From: Deltaproteobacteria bacterium
GTDB lineage: Bacteria; Desulfobacterota; GWC2-55-46
NCBI GenBank assembly: GCA_016218095.1
Contig: JACREV010000094.1
Location: forward strand, 1 to 24,899
DNA: 24,899 bases
Reading direction: 5' to 3'
Under the pieces are notes generated by a model, which was given only the letters and a program-made list of their open reading frames with translations, made no database searches and was not told the DNA's origin. Made by a program: the position numbers and the translations under genes. Positions within the stretch are counted from its first letter, which is position 1, and every line of letters starts with the position of its first letter. Below, one piece after another: positions 7,594-14,264 of this stretch.

Positions 7594-8923
7594 GCCTTCA
7601 GGACGCGTTGCCGCGTCCGTCCTCCTCTTCCTCTCTGTCTTCTTCGCCCTCCCGGCTCTTTCCCTTTCCACCCCGGCCGAGGAGGCCTTAAGGAACGAGA
7701 AGAGGCTGTTTTCCATAGAGGTGAGGGAGGCGGATATGACCGACGTGCTCCGCGCGCTCGCCCAGCAGAGCGGGCTTAACATCATACTCGGCGAGGGGGT
7801 CGCCGGAAAGGTCTCGGTGAGCTTCAAGGACATCCCTTTCAGGGACGCTCTCGAGATGATAATAAAGGCTAACGGCCTCACCTATACTATACAGAACAAC
7901 GTCTTCTGGGTCGGAAAGAAGGTCGACTTCTCGGACGAGATGGCGATAGAGACCGTCAGGCTCAACTACGCCGACCCGGCTACCGCCGTACCCCAGCTCA
8001 AGGGCATATTGAGCGCCGACGGGGTCGCGTATTCGGACTCGAGGACGAACTCGGTAATACTAAGGGACCTGCCCAGGAACATCGAGAGGGCGCGCGTCCT
8101 TTTAAAGAGCGTGGACGCCCCCTCCGCGCAGGTCTTGATAGAGGCGCGCATAGTCGAGGCCTCGTCGTCCTTCACCAAACAGCTCGGCATACAGTGGGGC
8201 GGGGCGTACAACTCGGGGTCTAATTCCGTCTCGGGGAGCCAGACCCTCCCGACTTCAACGGGCGACAGGAGCTTCGCCGTGAACCTTCCGGCGGCAAGCC
8301 CCACCTCAGGCATAGGCATCATCATCGGGTCGCTATCGAGCAAATTGACGCTCGACATCGAGCTTACCGCCGCTGAATCCAAGGGGGACCTGAAGATCGT
8401 ATCGAAGCCGAGGATAGCGACCATCAACAACAAGGCGGCGAAGATCCACAGCGGCACGACCTTCAGGGTCAAATCCTCGCAGACGACGACGACAGGCACG
8501 ACGACCGCGACGACCACGACCTCTACGTCGACCGGCCTCGAGGAGATATCCACGGGCATCGACCTTACAGTCACGCCGCAGATATCGGACGACGGGTTTG
8601 TCCTCCTTAACATCTCTACCGAAAAGAGCGAGGCGGACTTTTCAAGGACGGTCGACGGCATCCCGGGCGTGACCGAAAAGAGCGCCTCGACCTATGTGCT
8701 CGTCCGCGACGGCGACACCGTCGTGATAGGCGGGCTCTACAGGACGGTTGCGAGCGACTCGGATTCCTCCGTCCCCTATCTCTCCGAGATCCCGGTCCTC
8801 GGCCCGCTGTTCTTCAGATCGGACTCGAAGGAGCTGCAGAACGAGGAGCTCCTCGTATTCATAACCCCCAGCATACTAAAGCGCGAAAAAACGGAGGTCT
8901 CTATTGGGAACGCCGCAAGGTAA
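7580..8923 (+). CDS. pilQ: PilQ/MshL-type secretin
   Basis: This 447-residue protein has a signal peptide (about 1-30). An STN/N0 domain follows at about 43-112 (IEVREADMTDVLRALAQQSG), then one N1/NolW domain at about 124-182 (TNSVILRDLPRNIERARVLL). The secretin channel spans about 186-436 and ends with VPYLSEIPVLGPLFF and LLVFITPSI. GGAG lies 7 bases before the ATG. The secretin forms the outer-membrane pore through which the pilus exits. It is much shorter than classical PilQ (roughly 700 residues) because it lacks N-terminal AMIN domains, which bind peptidoglycan. A Thr-rich insert sits at residues 302-318. The AMIN-free plan is closer to MshL. The last 20 bases overlap the SPOR lipoprotein gene. 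Confidence 0.92.
   Translation: MGLNRPSGRVAASVLLFLSVFFALPALSLSTPAEEALRNEKRLFSIEVREADMTDVLRALAQQSGLNIILGEGVAGKVSVSFKDIPFRDALEMIIKANGLTYTIQNNVFWVGKKVDFSDEMAIETVRLNYADPATAVPQLKGILSADGVAYSDSRTNSVILRDLPRNIERARVLLKSVDAPSAQVLIEARIVEASSSFTKQLGIQWGGAYNSGSNSVSGSQTLPTSTGDRSFAVNLPAASPTSGIGIIIGSLSSKLTLDIELTAAESKGDLKIVSKPRIATINNKAAKIHSGTTFRVKSSQTTTTGTTTATTTTSTSTGLEEISTGIDLTVTPQISDDGFVLLNISTEKSEADFSRTVDGIPGVTEKSASTYVLVRDGDTVVIGGLYRTVASDSDSSVPYLSEIPVLGPLFFRSDSKELQNEELLVFITPSILKREKTEVSIGNAAR
8483..8533 (+). repeat. Thr-codon low-complexity tract inside the secretin gene
   Basis: A run of mostly ACG/ACC/ACA triplets encodes a segment of about 17 residues that is nearly all Thr (TTTTGTTTATTTT and so on, residues 302-318). 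It sits in the secretin domain between VKSSQ and the next conserved stretch (GLEEISTGIDLTVTP), a place where secretins often carry a variable loop. Mixed codons argue against a pure slipped-strand tract. Confidence 0.75.
8892..8906 (+). promoter_or_regulatory. Strong ribosome binding site fixing a TTG start for the SPOR lipoprotein gene
   Basis: GGAGGT at 8892-8897 lies within the end of the secretin gene, six bases before a TTG at 8904-8906. The next in-frame ATG (8949) has no comparable site. It would also remove the positively charged n-region (GKTTLK) that the lipoprotein signal peptide needs. Confidence 0.75.
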
Positions 8924-9647
8924 GACTACACTTAAAACTATCTCAGCCATGGCCGCGGCCGCCCTCGTAGCGGCGATAATAATGCTGCCGTCATGCAAGA
9001 AGGATGAGCCCTCGGAGGAGGTCATCTCCAAGAGGGTGAGGATAGGCCTGCAGGAAGAGGCGCCAAAGGCGCCCCCTGCGGAAGGACAGCCAGAGGCCGA
9101 AGCGCCGGAAGCCGGGGCGGAGAAGGCGGATGCAAAGCCCGCAGAGCCTGCAAAGGAAGTAGCCGCGGCAAAGCCCGCCGATACCGTAAAGGCGCCCGTG
9201 GAGCCGAAGAAGACTAAGGCAGCTGAGACTAAGGCAGAGCCCGTAGCCGAGAGGAAGGCGGACGAGACAAAGAAAGAGCCTGTAAAGAAGGCTGAAGCCA
9301 GGCTCTCAAAGGAAGAGAAGGCCAGGGACGCGCGCCAGTCGTGGCTTGAGAAGGTCGCCAAGGCCGGTAAGGCCCTCGCCAAAAAGCCCTATGCCGTGAA
9401 CGTCGCCTCGTTCCCGTCCATGAGGGAGGCGCAGTCGTTGCTTAAGTCCCTCAAGGCATCAGGCTACACCGCGTATACTACGGAGTTCACCAAGGACGGC
9501 GTCAAGTGGTACAGGGTAAGGGTCGGCTTTTATAAATCGCGTGAGGAGGCCTCGAAGGTCGGGGACAAGCTCGAGGCCAAATACAACATACAGTCGCCCT
9601 GGATAGTGAAACCCGCCAGGGAAGAGGCGGCCGGGCATATAAAATAG
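8904..9647 (+). CDS. SPOR-domain outer-membrane-type lipoprotein
   Basis: With the TTG start, the 247-residue product has a Lys-containing n-region, a hydrophobic core (residues 16-28) and a lipobox ending LPSC with Cys31. The residue after Cys is Lys and not Asp, so outer-membrane sorting is expected. Residues about 50-155 are a low-complexity Ala/Glu/Pro/Lys linker of the kind that spans the periplasm. The C-terminal SPOR domain (about 162-237; YAVNVASFPSMREAQSLLKS through WYRVRVGFYKSREEAS) would bind denuded peptidoglycan glycan strands. The gene overlaps the secretin gene by 20 bases and is the last of the pilus series. It may anchor or pilot the secretin; that role is inferred from linkage and domain logic. 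Confidence 0.85.
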   Translation: MGTPQGKTTLKTISAMAAAALVAAIIMLPSCKKDEPSEEVISKRVRIGLQEEAPKAPPAEGQPEAEAPEAGAEKADAKPAEPAKEVAAAKPADTVKAPVEPKKTKAAETKAEPVAERKADETKKEPVKKAEARLSKEEKARDARQSWLEKVAKAGKALAKKPYAVNVASFPSMREAQSLLKSLKASGYTAYTTEFTKDGVKWYRVRVGFYKSREEASKVGDKLEAKYNIQSPWIVKPAREEAAGHIK

Positions 9648-9692
9648 CAGTTTAAAACCTTTACAAAACAATAACTTAATTTAAAAAGGGTC

Positions 9693-9722
9693 TTGACTAT
9701 GGGGCTCCCGAGACCTTAAAAT
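9693..9722 (+). promoter_or_regulatory. Sigma70-type promoter for miaB
   Basis: TTGACT at 9693-9698 and TAAAAT at 9717-9722 are separated by 18 bases, each box one mismatch from consensus. They lie in the only AT-rich gap (9648-9764) between the pilus genes and miaB, with the start codon 42 bases after the -10 box. I saw no intrinsic terminator in the first half of this gap. Confidence 0.65.
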
Positions 9723-9724
9723 GG

Positions 9725-9738
9725 ACTCTTCGGAGAGT
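9725..9738 (+). other. Small hairpin in the miaB 5' leader
   Basis: ACTCT (9725-9729) and AGAGT (9734-9738) form a perfect 5-bp stem closed by TCGG. It would sit at or very near the 5' end of the miaB transcript and could protect it. There is no T-run, so it is not a terminator. A stem this short can arise by chance. Confidence 0.35.
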
Positions 9739-9764
9739 TGTCAAAGAAACGGGCCTTTTGACGG

Positions 9765-11105
9765 ATGGAGCAGATAAAAGAGGGCGTAAAAAAGGTGTTC
9801 CTCGAGACCTTCGGGTGTCAGATGAACGAAAACGACTCCGAGAGGATACTTGGATTCCTTAAAGATATCAGGTATATACGCACCAACGAGCCTTCAAGCG
9901 CCGACCTTATAATCTTAAACACCTGCTCAATAAGGGACAAGGCCGAGCAGAAGGTCTACTCGGCGCTCGGCAGGTTCAGGGAGCTAAAAGAGGGGAGGCC
10001 GGGGCTCATCGTGGGTATTGCCGGCTGTGTCGCCCAGCAGGAGGGGCAGAAGCTCCTCAAGAGGGCCCCGTACCTCGACCTCGTCTTCGGCCCTCACAAC
10101 ATCCACAGGCTCCCCGACCTCATAGGCGAAATAAGCGAGAAAAGGGCAAGGCTTGTAGCGGTCGAGCAGAGCGCGTCCATAGATGAGAACGAGTACGGCC
10201 TCGTATCGGCCTCTGGCGAGAAGGCCTTTGTCTCGATCATGCGCGGGTGCGACAACTTCTGCGCCTACTGCATCGTCCCCTACACGAGGGGGAGAGAGGT
10301 CAGCAGAGAGAGCGGCGATATAATAGACGAGGTTGCGAGGCTCGCCGAAGGCGGCGTAAAGGAGTTGACGCTCCTCGGGCAGAACGTCAATTCTTACGGC
10401 GCGGGCTCTGACGTCTCGTTCCCTGAGCTCCTCCGCCTCGTCGCCAGGGTAGACGGCATAAGGAGGGTCCGGTTCATCACCTCCCACCCGAAAGACATCT
10501 CGGAGGAGCTCATATACCTCTTCGCAGAGGAACTTAAGCTCGCAAGACACATGCACCTTCCGGTCCAGTCGGGCTCGGACAGGGTCTTGAAGGAGATGGG
10601 AAGGGGCTACACGGCCTCCGAATACGCGGCGAAAGTGAAGCTCCTTAAAAGGCTCTACCCGGAAATGGCCGTAACGACGGACATAATCGTCGGCTTCCCC
10701 GGTGAGACTGAAGATGAATTCGAAGAGACTATGGCGCTCTTAAGGGCGCTGCGCTTCGAAAACGTCTTTTCGTTCATGTACTCTCCGAGGCCGCTCACAA
10801 GGGCCGCGTCCTTCGAAGGCCAGCTACCTCTCGAAGTCAGGTCAGAGAGGCTCCAGAGGCTCCAGGAGGCACAGCGGGAGATATCCCTCGAGAGGAACCT
10901 CGAGCTTGTGGGAAGAAGGGTCGAGGTCATTGTGGAAGGGACCTCGAAGTCGGACGAATCAGAATTTTCAGGCAGGACCTCATGCAACAGGATAGTGAAT
11001 TTTCCGTTCGACGGCGCAGCCGGGCCAGGCGACTTCATCGAAGTCGCCGTAACGGAGGCCTATCCGAACTCCCTGCGCGGGGAGGTCCCCCAGCAGGGAA
11101 AATGA
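9765..11105 (+). CDS. miaB: tRNA-2-methylthio-N6-dimethylallyladenosine synthase MiaB
   Basis: This 446-residue protein matches the family length and layout. The N-terminal UPF0004 domain has the three auxiliary-cluster cysteines, Cys18 (TFGCQMNENDSE), Cys54 (LNTCSIRDKAE) and Cys88 (GIAGCVAQQEG). The radical-SAM domain has the C-x3-C-x2-C motif at Cys162, Cys166 and Cys169 (MRGCDNFCAYCIVPYTRG). A C-terminal TRAM domain follows from about residue 380. The enzyme uses two [4Fe-4S] clusters and SAM to thiomethylate i6A37 of tRNAs reading UNN codons. The ENDSER and VPYTRG motifs favour MiaB over MtaB and RimO. The Shine-Dalgarno is weak. A DUF151 gene follows 13 bases after the stop, so the two are probably co-transcribed. 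Confidence 0.95.
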   Translation: MEQIKEGVKKVFLETFGCQMNENDSERILGFLKDIRYIRTNEPSSADLIILNTCSIRDKAEQKVYSALGRFRELKEGRPGLIVGIAGCVAQQEGQKLLKRAPYLDLVFGPHNIHRLPDLIGEISEKRARLVAVEQSASIDENEYGLVSASGEKAFVSIMRGCDNFCAYCIVPYTRGREVSRESGDIIDEVARLAEGGVKELTLLGQNVNSYGAGSDVSFPELLRLVARVDGIRRVRFITSHPKDISEELIYLFAEELKLARHMHLPVQSGSDRVLKEMGRGYTASEYAAKVKLLKRLYPEMAVTTDIIVGFPGETEDEFEETMALLRALRFENVFSFMYSPRPLTRAASFEGQLPLEVRSERLQRLQEAQREISLERNLELVGRRVEVIVEGTSKSDESEFSGRTSCNRIVNFPFDGAAGPGDFIEVAVTEAYPNSLRGEVPQQGK

Positions 11106-11118
11106 AAAGGAGCCACAG

Positions 11119-11616
11119 ATGCTGTTAAAAATGAAGGTCTCCGGGCTTACGATCGACCCGTTTACGAACGTCCCCATAGTCATACTGAAGGACATGGACG
11201 AGAAGAACACGCTCCCGGTCTGGATAGGGGTGCTTGAAGCGAGCGCGATAGCCTCCGAGCTCGAAAAGATCAGGTTCTCGAGGCCGATGACGCACGACCT
11301 CCTCAGGGAGATACTCAAGGCCATCGGCGCTACCATCGAGAAGGTCGAAATAATCGACCTTAAAGAGAACGTCTACTACGCCCTCATCCAGATGACCACG
11401 AAGGACGGAGGCTTTACGCTCGATGCGAGGCCGAGCGACGCGATCGCCATCGCGCTCCGGGCCGGGGCCCCGATATTCGTCGACCCCAAGGTCGTCGAGA
11501 AATCGAAGTCCATAGACCTAAGGGAGACGGGCAAGGAAGGCAAGGAAGAGGCCAAGAACTTCCTCGATTCCCTCGAAGACATGAGCCCCGGGGACTTCGG
11601 CAAGTACAAGATGTAG
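11119..11616 (+). CDS. Bifunctional nuclease family protein (DUF151)
   Basis: This 165-residue protein shows the DUF151/BFN pattern: LTIDPFTNVPIVILKD, then LPVWIGVLEASAIASELE, RPMTHDLL and LDARPSDAIAIALRAGAPIFV. Length and the RPSDAIAIA signature fit the family. A plant member (BFN) has reported RNase/DNase activity, but the function of bacterial members is not settled, so nuclease activity here is only a family-level inference. An AAGGAG lies about 8 bases before the ATG. It follows miaB by 13 bases, a neighbour pairing I remember from several Gram-negative lineages (not checked). The tail after residue 130 is Lys/Glu-rich and probably flexible. Confidence 0.88.
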   Translation: MLLKMKVSGLTIDPFTNVPIVILKDMDEKNTLPVWIGVLEASAIASELEKIRFSRPMTHDLLREILKAIGATIEKVEIIDLKENVYYALIQMTTKDGGFTLDARPSDAIAIALRAGAPIFVDPKVVEKSKSIDLRETGKEGKEEAKNFLDSLEDMSPGDFGKYKM

Positions 11617-11730
11617 GGCCTTTCGGGTTTGCGCCGGGGTGGGGGAGCGGGAGGGGCACGCCGCCTGCCGCCCTCAAGCCTTGTCTTCCCGGAGAGGTGG
11701 TTTTTTAAATCAGGCTCCGGAGTATCTATT
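11617..11730 (+). other. GC-rich gap between the DUF151 gene and the degenerate-GGDEF gene
   Basis: The first 75 bases are G/C-rich, with an imperfect inverted repeat (GAGGG about 11651-11655 and CCCTC about 11671-11675). A six-T run lies at about 11701-11706. The T-run is too far from the inverted repeat to make an intrinsic terminator. I could not find a convincing promoter. The frame stays open here (a TTG at 11629), but the encoded Gly/Arg/Pro-rich residues look non-coding. Confidence 0.4.
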
Positions 11731-11733
11731 TTG
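11719..11733 (+). promoter_or_regulatory. Ribosome binding site fixing the TTG start at 11731
   Basis: GGAG at 11719-11722 is 8 bases upstream of TTG at 11731-11733, in a locally A/T-rich segment. There is no ATG or GTG nearby in frame, and the protein becomes family-like only from this codon on. Confidence 0.65.
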
Positions 11734-12726
11734 TACAGCGAGGCTAAATCAGCGTTTGCGGGAAAGCTCGTCTCCGAGAGGTTCTACGACGGCTTTTTCG
11801 TGAGCGAGTACGGCAGGCTCGAGGCCTTGCGGGCGGCTCGTTACAACAGCGCCTTCTCGGTCGTTATCCTCACCCTCGATGGCGGCGCTCGACTTGACGA
11901 GAGTGCGGGCCTTGACGCGCTCAAATCAGCGGCCACGGCCTGCGTCGATTCCATAAGGAACTGCGACGTAGCCGGGCTTACCGGCGACAGGCAGATAACC
12001 GTGATCCTCCCGGAGACCGACTGGTTCGGCTCCCTTGCCGCGGCAAGGAAGATCTCCAGGGCCGTTTCCGCGAGCCTTGCGAGGGAGAAGGGACGGTTAT
12101 CGTTGATACTCTCGAACGCGACGTTCCCGAAGGACGGCAGGGGCTACGGGGAGGTCGTAGCCGCGGCGCTCAAGAGGGCGTCAGACCGGAAGGAGTCCCT
12201 TTGGGAAAAGGAAGGGTTCAGGAACAGGCTCTTCTGGGAGATACTCGGCGACCTTACCGCCAGGGGGCAGAAGGGGACAGGGTGCGCCTCGTTCGACGCG
12301 GGCGCGGGCAGGGAATTGAACGAGTTCTTTCTCGACCAGATAAACGACTTCGTCGCCAAGGAGGTCTTGAGGTCCCCGCAGAGGCGCGGCATCGCGTACT
12401 TCGCGTTCAGGAACATCGACCCTGGCCTCCCGCTCTTGAAATCCCTCAACGCCTCGGGCGCGCTCTCGGCAAAGGTCTTCCTCGTGGGGGAGGGAGGGGC
12501 GAGGGCGCTTGAAGTAAAGAACGCCACGGCGATACTCCTCGACGACCCGAGGTTCAAGGAGATATTCTTCACGTTTTACTTGAGCGAAGACGCCGGCTAC
12601 GCCCTCGTATGCAAGGAGAACTGGGGCGAGACCTTCTCATGCTTTCATACATCGGATGAGTTCCTCGTCGAGGGGCTCATAACGAAGTTCCAGAACGAAT
12701 ACTCTTTGCAGGAACAGCTCGGCTGA
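11731..12726 (+). CDS. Degenerate GGDEF-domain protein with unrecognised C-terminal domain
   Basis: Read from the TTG at 11731, the protein has 331 residues. Residues about 23-155 follow the diguanylate cyclase fold: EYGRLEALRAARYNSAFSVV (the entry helix and first strand), DSIRNCDVAGLTGDRQITVILPETD (aligned with ...R-x-x-D-x-x-a-R-x-G-G-D-E-F-x-v-l-L-P-x-T-d), and SNATFPKDGRGYGEVVAAA. The GGDEF signature is TGDRQ (84-88), so the catalytic acidic residue is Arg and c-di-GMP synthesis is not expected. A separate domain at about 190-331 has strands such as GIAYFAFRNID, FFTFYLSEDAGYALVC and FSCFHTSDEFLVEGLI; I do not recognise it. There is no signal peptide or membrane helix. The stop overlaps the next ATG by one base, so the two products probably act together. 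Confidence 0.75.
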   Translation: MYSEAKSAFAGKLVSERFYDGFFVSEYGRLEALRAARYNSAFSVVILTLDGGARLDESAGLDALKSAATACVDSIRNCDVAGLTGDRQITVILPETDWFGSLAAARKISRAVSASLAREKGRLSLILSNATFPKDGRGYGEVVAAALKRASDRKESLWEKEGFRNRLFWEILGDLTARGQKGTGCASFDAGAGRELNEFFLDQINDFVAKEVLRSPQRRGIAYFAFRNIDPGLPLLKSLNASGALSAKVFLVGEGGARALEVKNATAILLDDPRFKEIFFTFYLSEDAGYALVCKENWGETFSCFHTSDEFLVEGLITKFQNEYSLQEQLG

Positions 12727-14246
12727 TGGATAGAAAGCACATCCTCCTCGCCTTCAGGGACGAAGTCGAGATGAAAGAATTTTCAGCCCACCTCTCTGGG
12801 CTCGGCTTCGAGGTTGCGTCCGCCTGCGACGGCGCGCGCGCCTTGGAGCTCTCCATTCAGGACCCGCCCGCGATGATAGTGGCGGACTTCGACCTCCCGG
12901 TAATAGGGGGCGAAAGGCTCTTCCAGATACTCCGGAACAACCCGCACACGGCGAAGGTCCCGTTCCTCTTCATCTCGGACGGTGTGGCGGACATAAAGGG
13001 TTTCAGGACCGGCGTCGACATATTCCTCGTCAAGCCCGTCAACCTCGAGGAGGTCTCCATAAGGGTCAGGCAGTCGCTCTCCGCCGCGCCCCAGTCCATG
13101 GGCTCAAAGGAGCTCGAGGGCAGGCTCGCGCACATGCCGCTCGCCGACATCCTCCAGTTCCTGCATCTTAACCGGAAGGAAGGGGAGCTAAGGCTTAAAT
13201 CCGGGGAGAGTTCCGGGGCCGTATTCGTCAAGGACGGGCAGATACTCAACGCCGTCCTCGACGGGATAGAAAAGGAGAAGGCGCTCTTCAGGCTTCTCGC
13301 CTGGACCGACGGCAAGTTCGAGTTCGTCCCGAAGGCGATAACCGCGCCGAGAAAGATACGCGGGAGCGCCGGGAACCTCCTCATGGAGGGAATGAGACAG
13401 CTCGACGAGTTCAGGAAACGGGAGCCGCAGTTCCCCTCGAAGGACGCGGTCCTCCGGCCCCGAGCCGGTGCCGAGACGCTCCCAAAGGGGCTCCAGGCCG
13501 TCGTTTACGAAATCGTCCAGCTCGCAAAGTCGCGCGGCAGGGTCGCTGATATAGTCGAGAGGTCGTCGCATCCCGACTACGACGTCTATGCGGCGCTCCA
13601 GGGCCTCATTGCCAGGGGCGTACTCGTTCCGGAGCCCGCCGGGGCGTCCTCACGGGACGAGGTCTTCCTGACGAACGACCAGATGATAAGCATAAGGGAG
13701 AAGATAATAAGCAGGTTCTCGGATATGGGGGGGCTCAATTACGGAAGGGTCCTAATCCTTGCCACATCCGGAAAGCTCGTGCAGGCGTTCCTCTCCCAGT
13801 GCAGGAGGATACCGGGGCTCCACGTGGACGCAAAATCGATATTCTCCCAGATGGACAACCCGCTCGGGCCGGTGGCCACGCTCAAGCTCTACGGCGGGCT
13901 CGATCTCCACCTCTTCTCGATACCGACGGTCAGGAACATGGGGCCGCTCTGGAGGGCTTTCTCGTCAAACCTCGTGTCATTAGTCCTGCTCTGGGACAGG
14001 GAAGGGGCGGAGTCGTCATTAAGCGACCTCGCCTCGGCAAAAAGAGAGATACTGCTTAGAACGCGCGTCCCATCGGCCCATGTCTTCATCGGCGCTCCGG
14101 CGGATGAGGCGCGATACAAGAAGGAATTGAGCCTTAAGTCCGACGAGCCGCTCTTCAGTATCGAGGAGAACGGAAAGGCTGTCGCGCAGGACGTCTTCTA
14201 CAGCCTTTTCAGCAACCTTTTGAAAGACGATTATGCCGCGATATAA
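12726..14246 (+). CDS. Receiver-like, PATAN (DUF4388) and degenerate MglA-like GTPase fusion protein
   Basis: This 506-residue cytoplasmic protein has three parts. A receiver-like domain (about 5-118) keeps Asp54 in VADFDLP and Lys103 in VKPVN, but the usual acidic pair after the first strand is replaced (LLAFRDE). A PATAN/DUF4388 domain (about 128-230) shows ELEGRLAHMPLADILQFLHL and GAVFVKDGQILNAVLDG. A possible winged helix at 255-303 links to the C-terminal part (about 338-506). That part aligns by pattern with MglA-like small GTPases: KLYGGLDLHLFSIPTVRNMG stands where ...L-x-l-x-L-y-G-T-P-G-Q-E-R-F is expected, followed by PLWRAFSSNLVSLVLLWDRE. The P-loop (ILATSGKLVQ) and the G3 motif are eroded. 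PATAN and MglA modules are tied to motility and surface signalling in deltaproteobacteria. The start overlaps the previous stop. Confidence 0.75.
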   Translation: MDRKHILLAFRDEVEMKEFSAHLSGLGFEVASACDGARALELSIQDPPAMIVADFDLPVIGGERLFQILRNNPHTAKVPFLFISDGVADIKGFRTGVDIFLVKPVNLEEVSIRVRQSLSAAPQSMGSKELEGRLAHMPLADILQFLHLNRKEGELRLKSGESSGAVFVKDGQILNAVLDGIEKEKALFRLLAWTDGKFEFVPKAITAPRKIRGSAGNLLMEGMRQLDEFRKREPQFPSKDAVLRPRAGAETLPKGLQAVVYEIVQLAKSRGRVADIVERSSHPDYDVYAALQGLIARGVLVPEPAGASSRDEVFLTNDQMISIREKIISRFSDMGGLNYGRVLILATSGKLVQAFLSQCRRIPGLHVDAKSIFSQMDNPLGPVATLKLYGGLDLHLFSIPTVRNMGPLWRAFSSNLVSLVLLWDREGAESSLSDLASAKREILLRTRVPSAHVFIGAPADEARYKKELSLKSDEPLFSIEENGKAVAQDVFYSLFSNLLKDDYAAI

Positions 14247-14264
14247 ACCCAAGGGGGCACGGAA

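Noticed and set aside
11651..11706. Intrinsic terminator after the DUF151 gene
   Set aside because: The inverted repeat is imperfect and the T-run lies about 25 bases beyond it.
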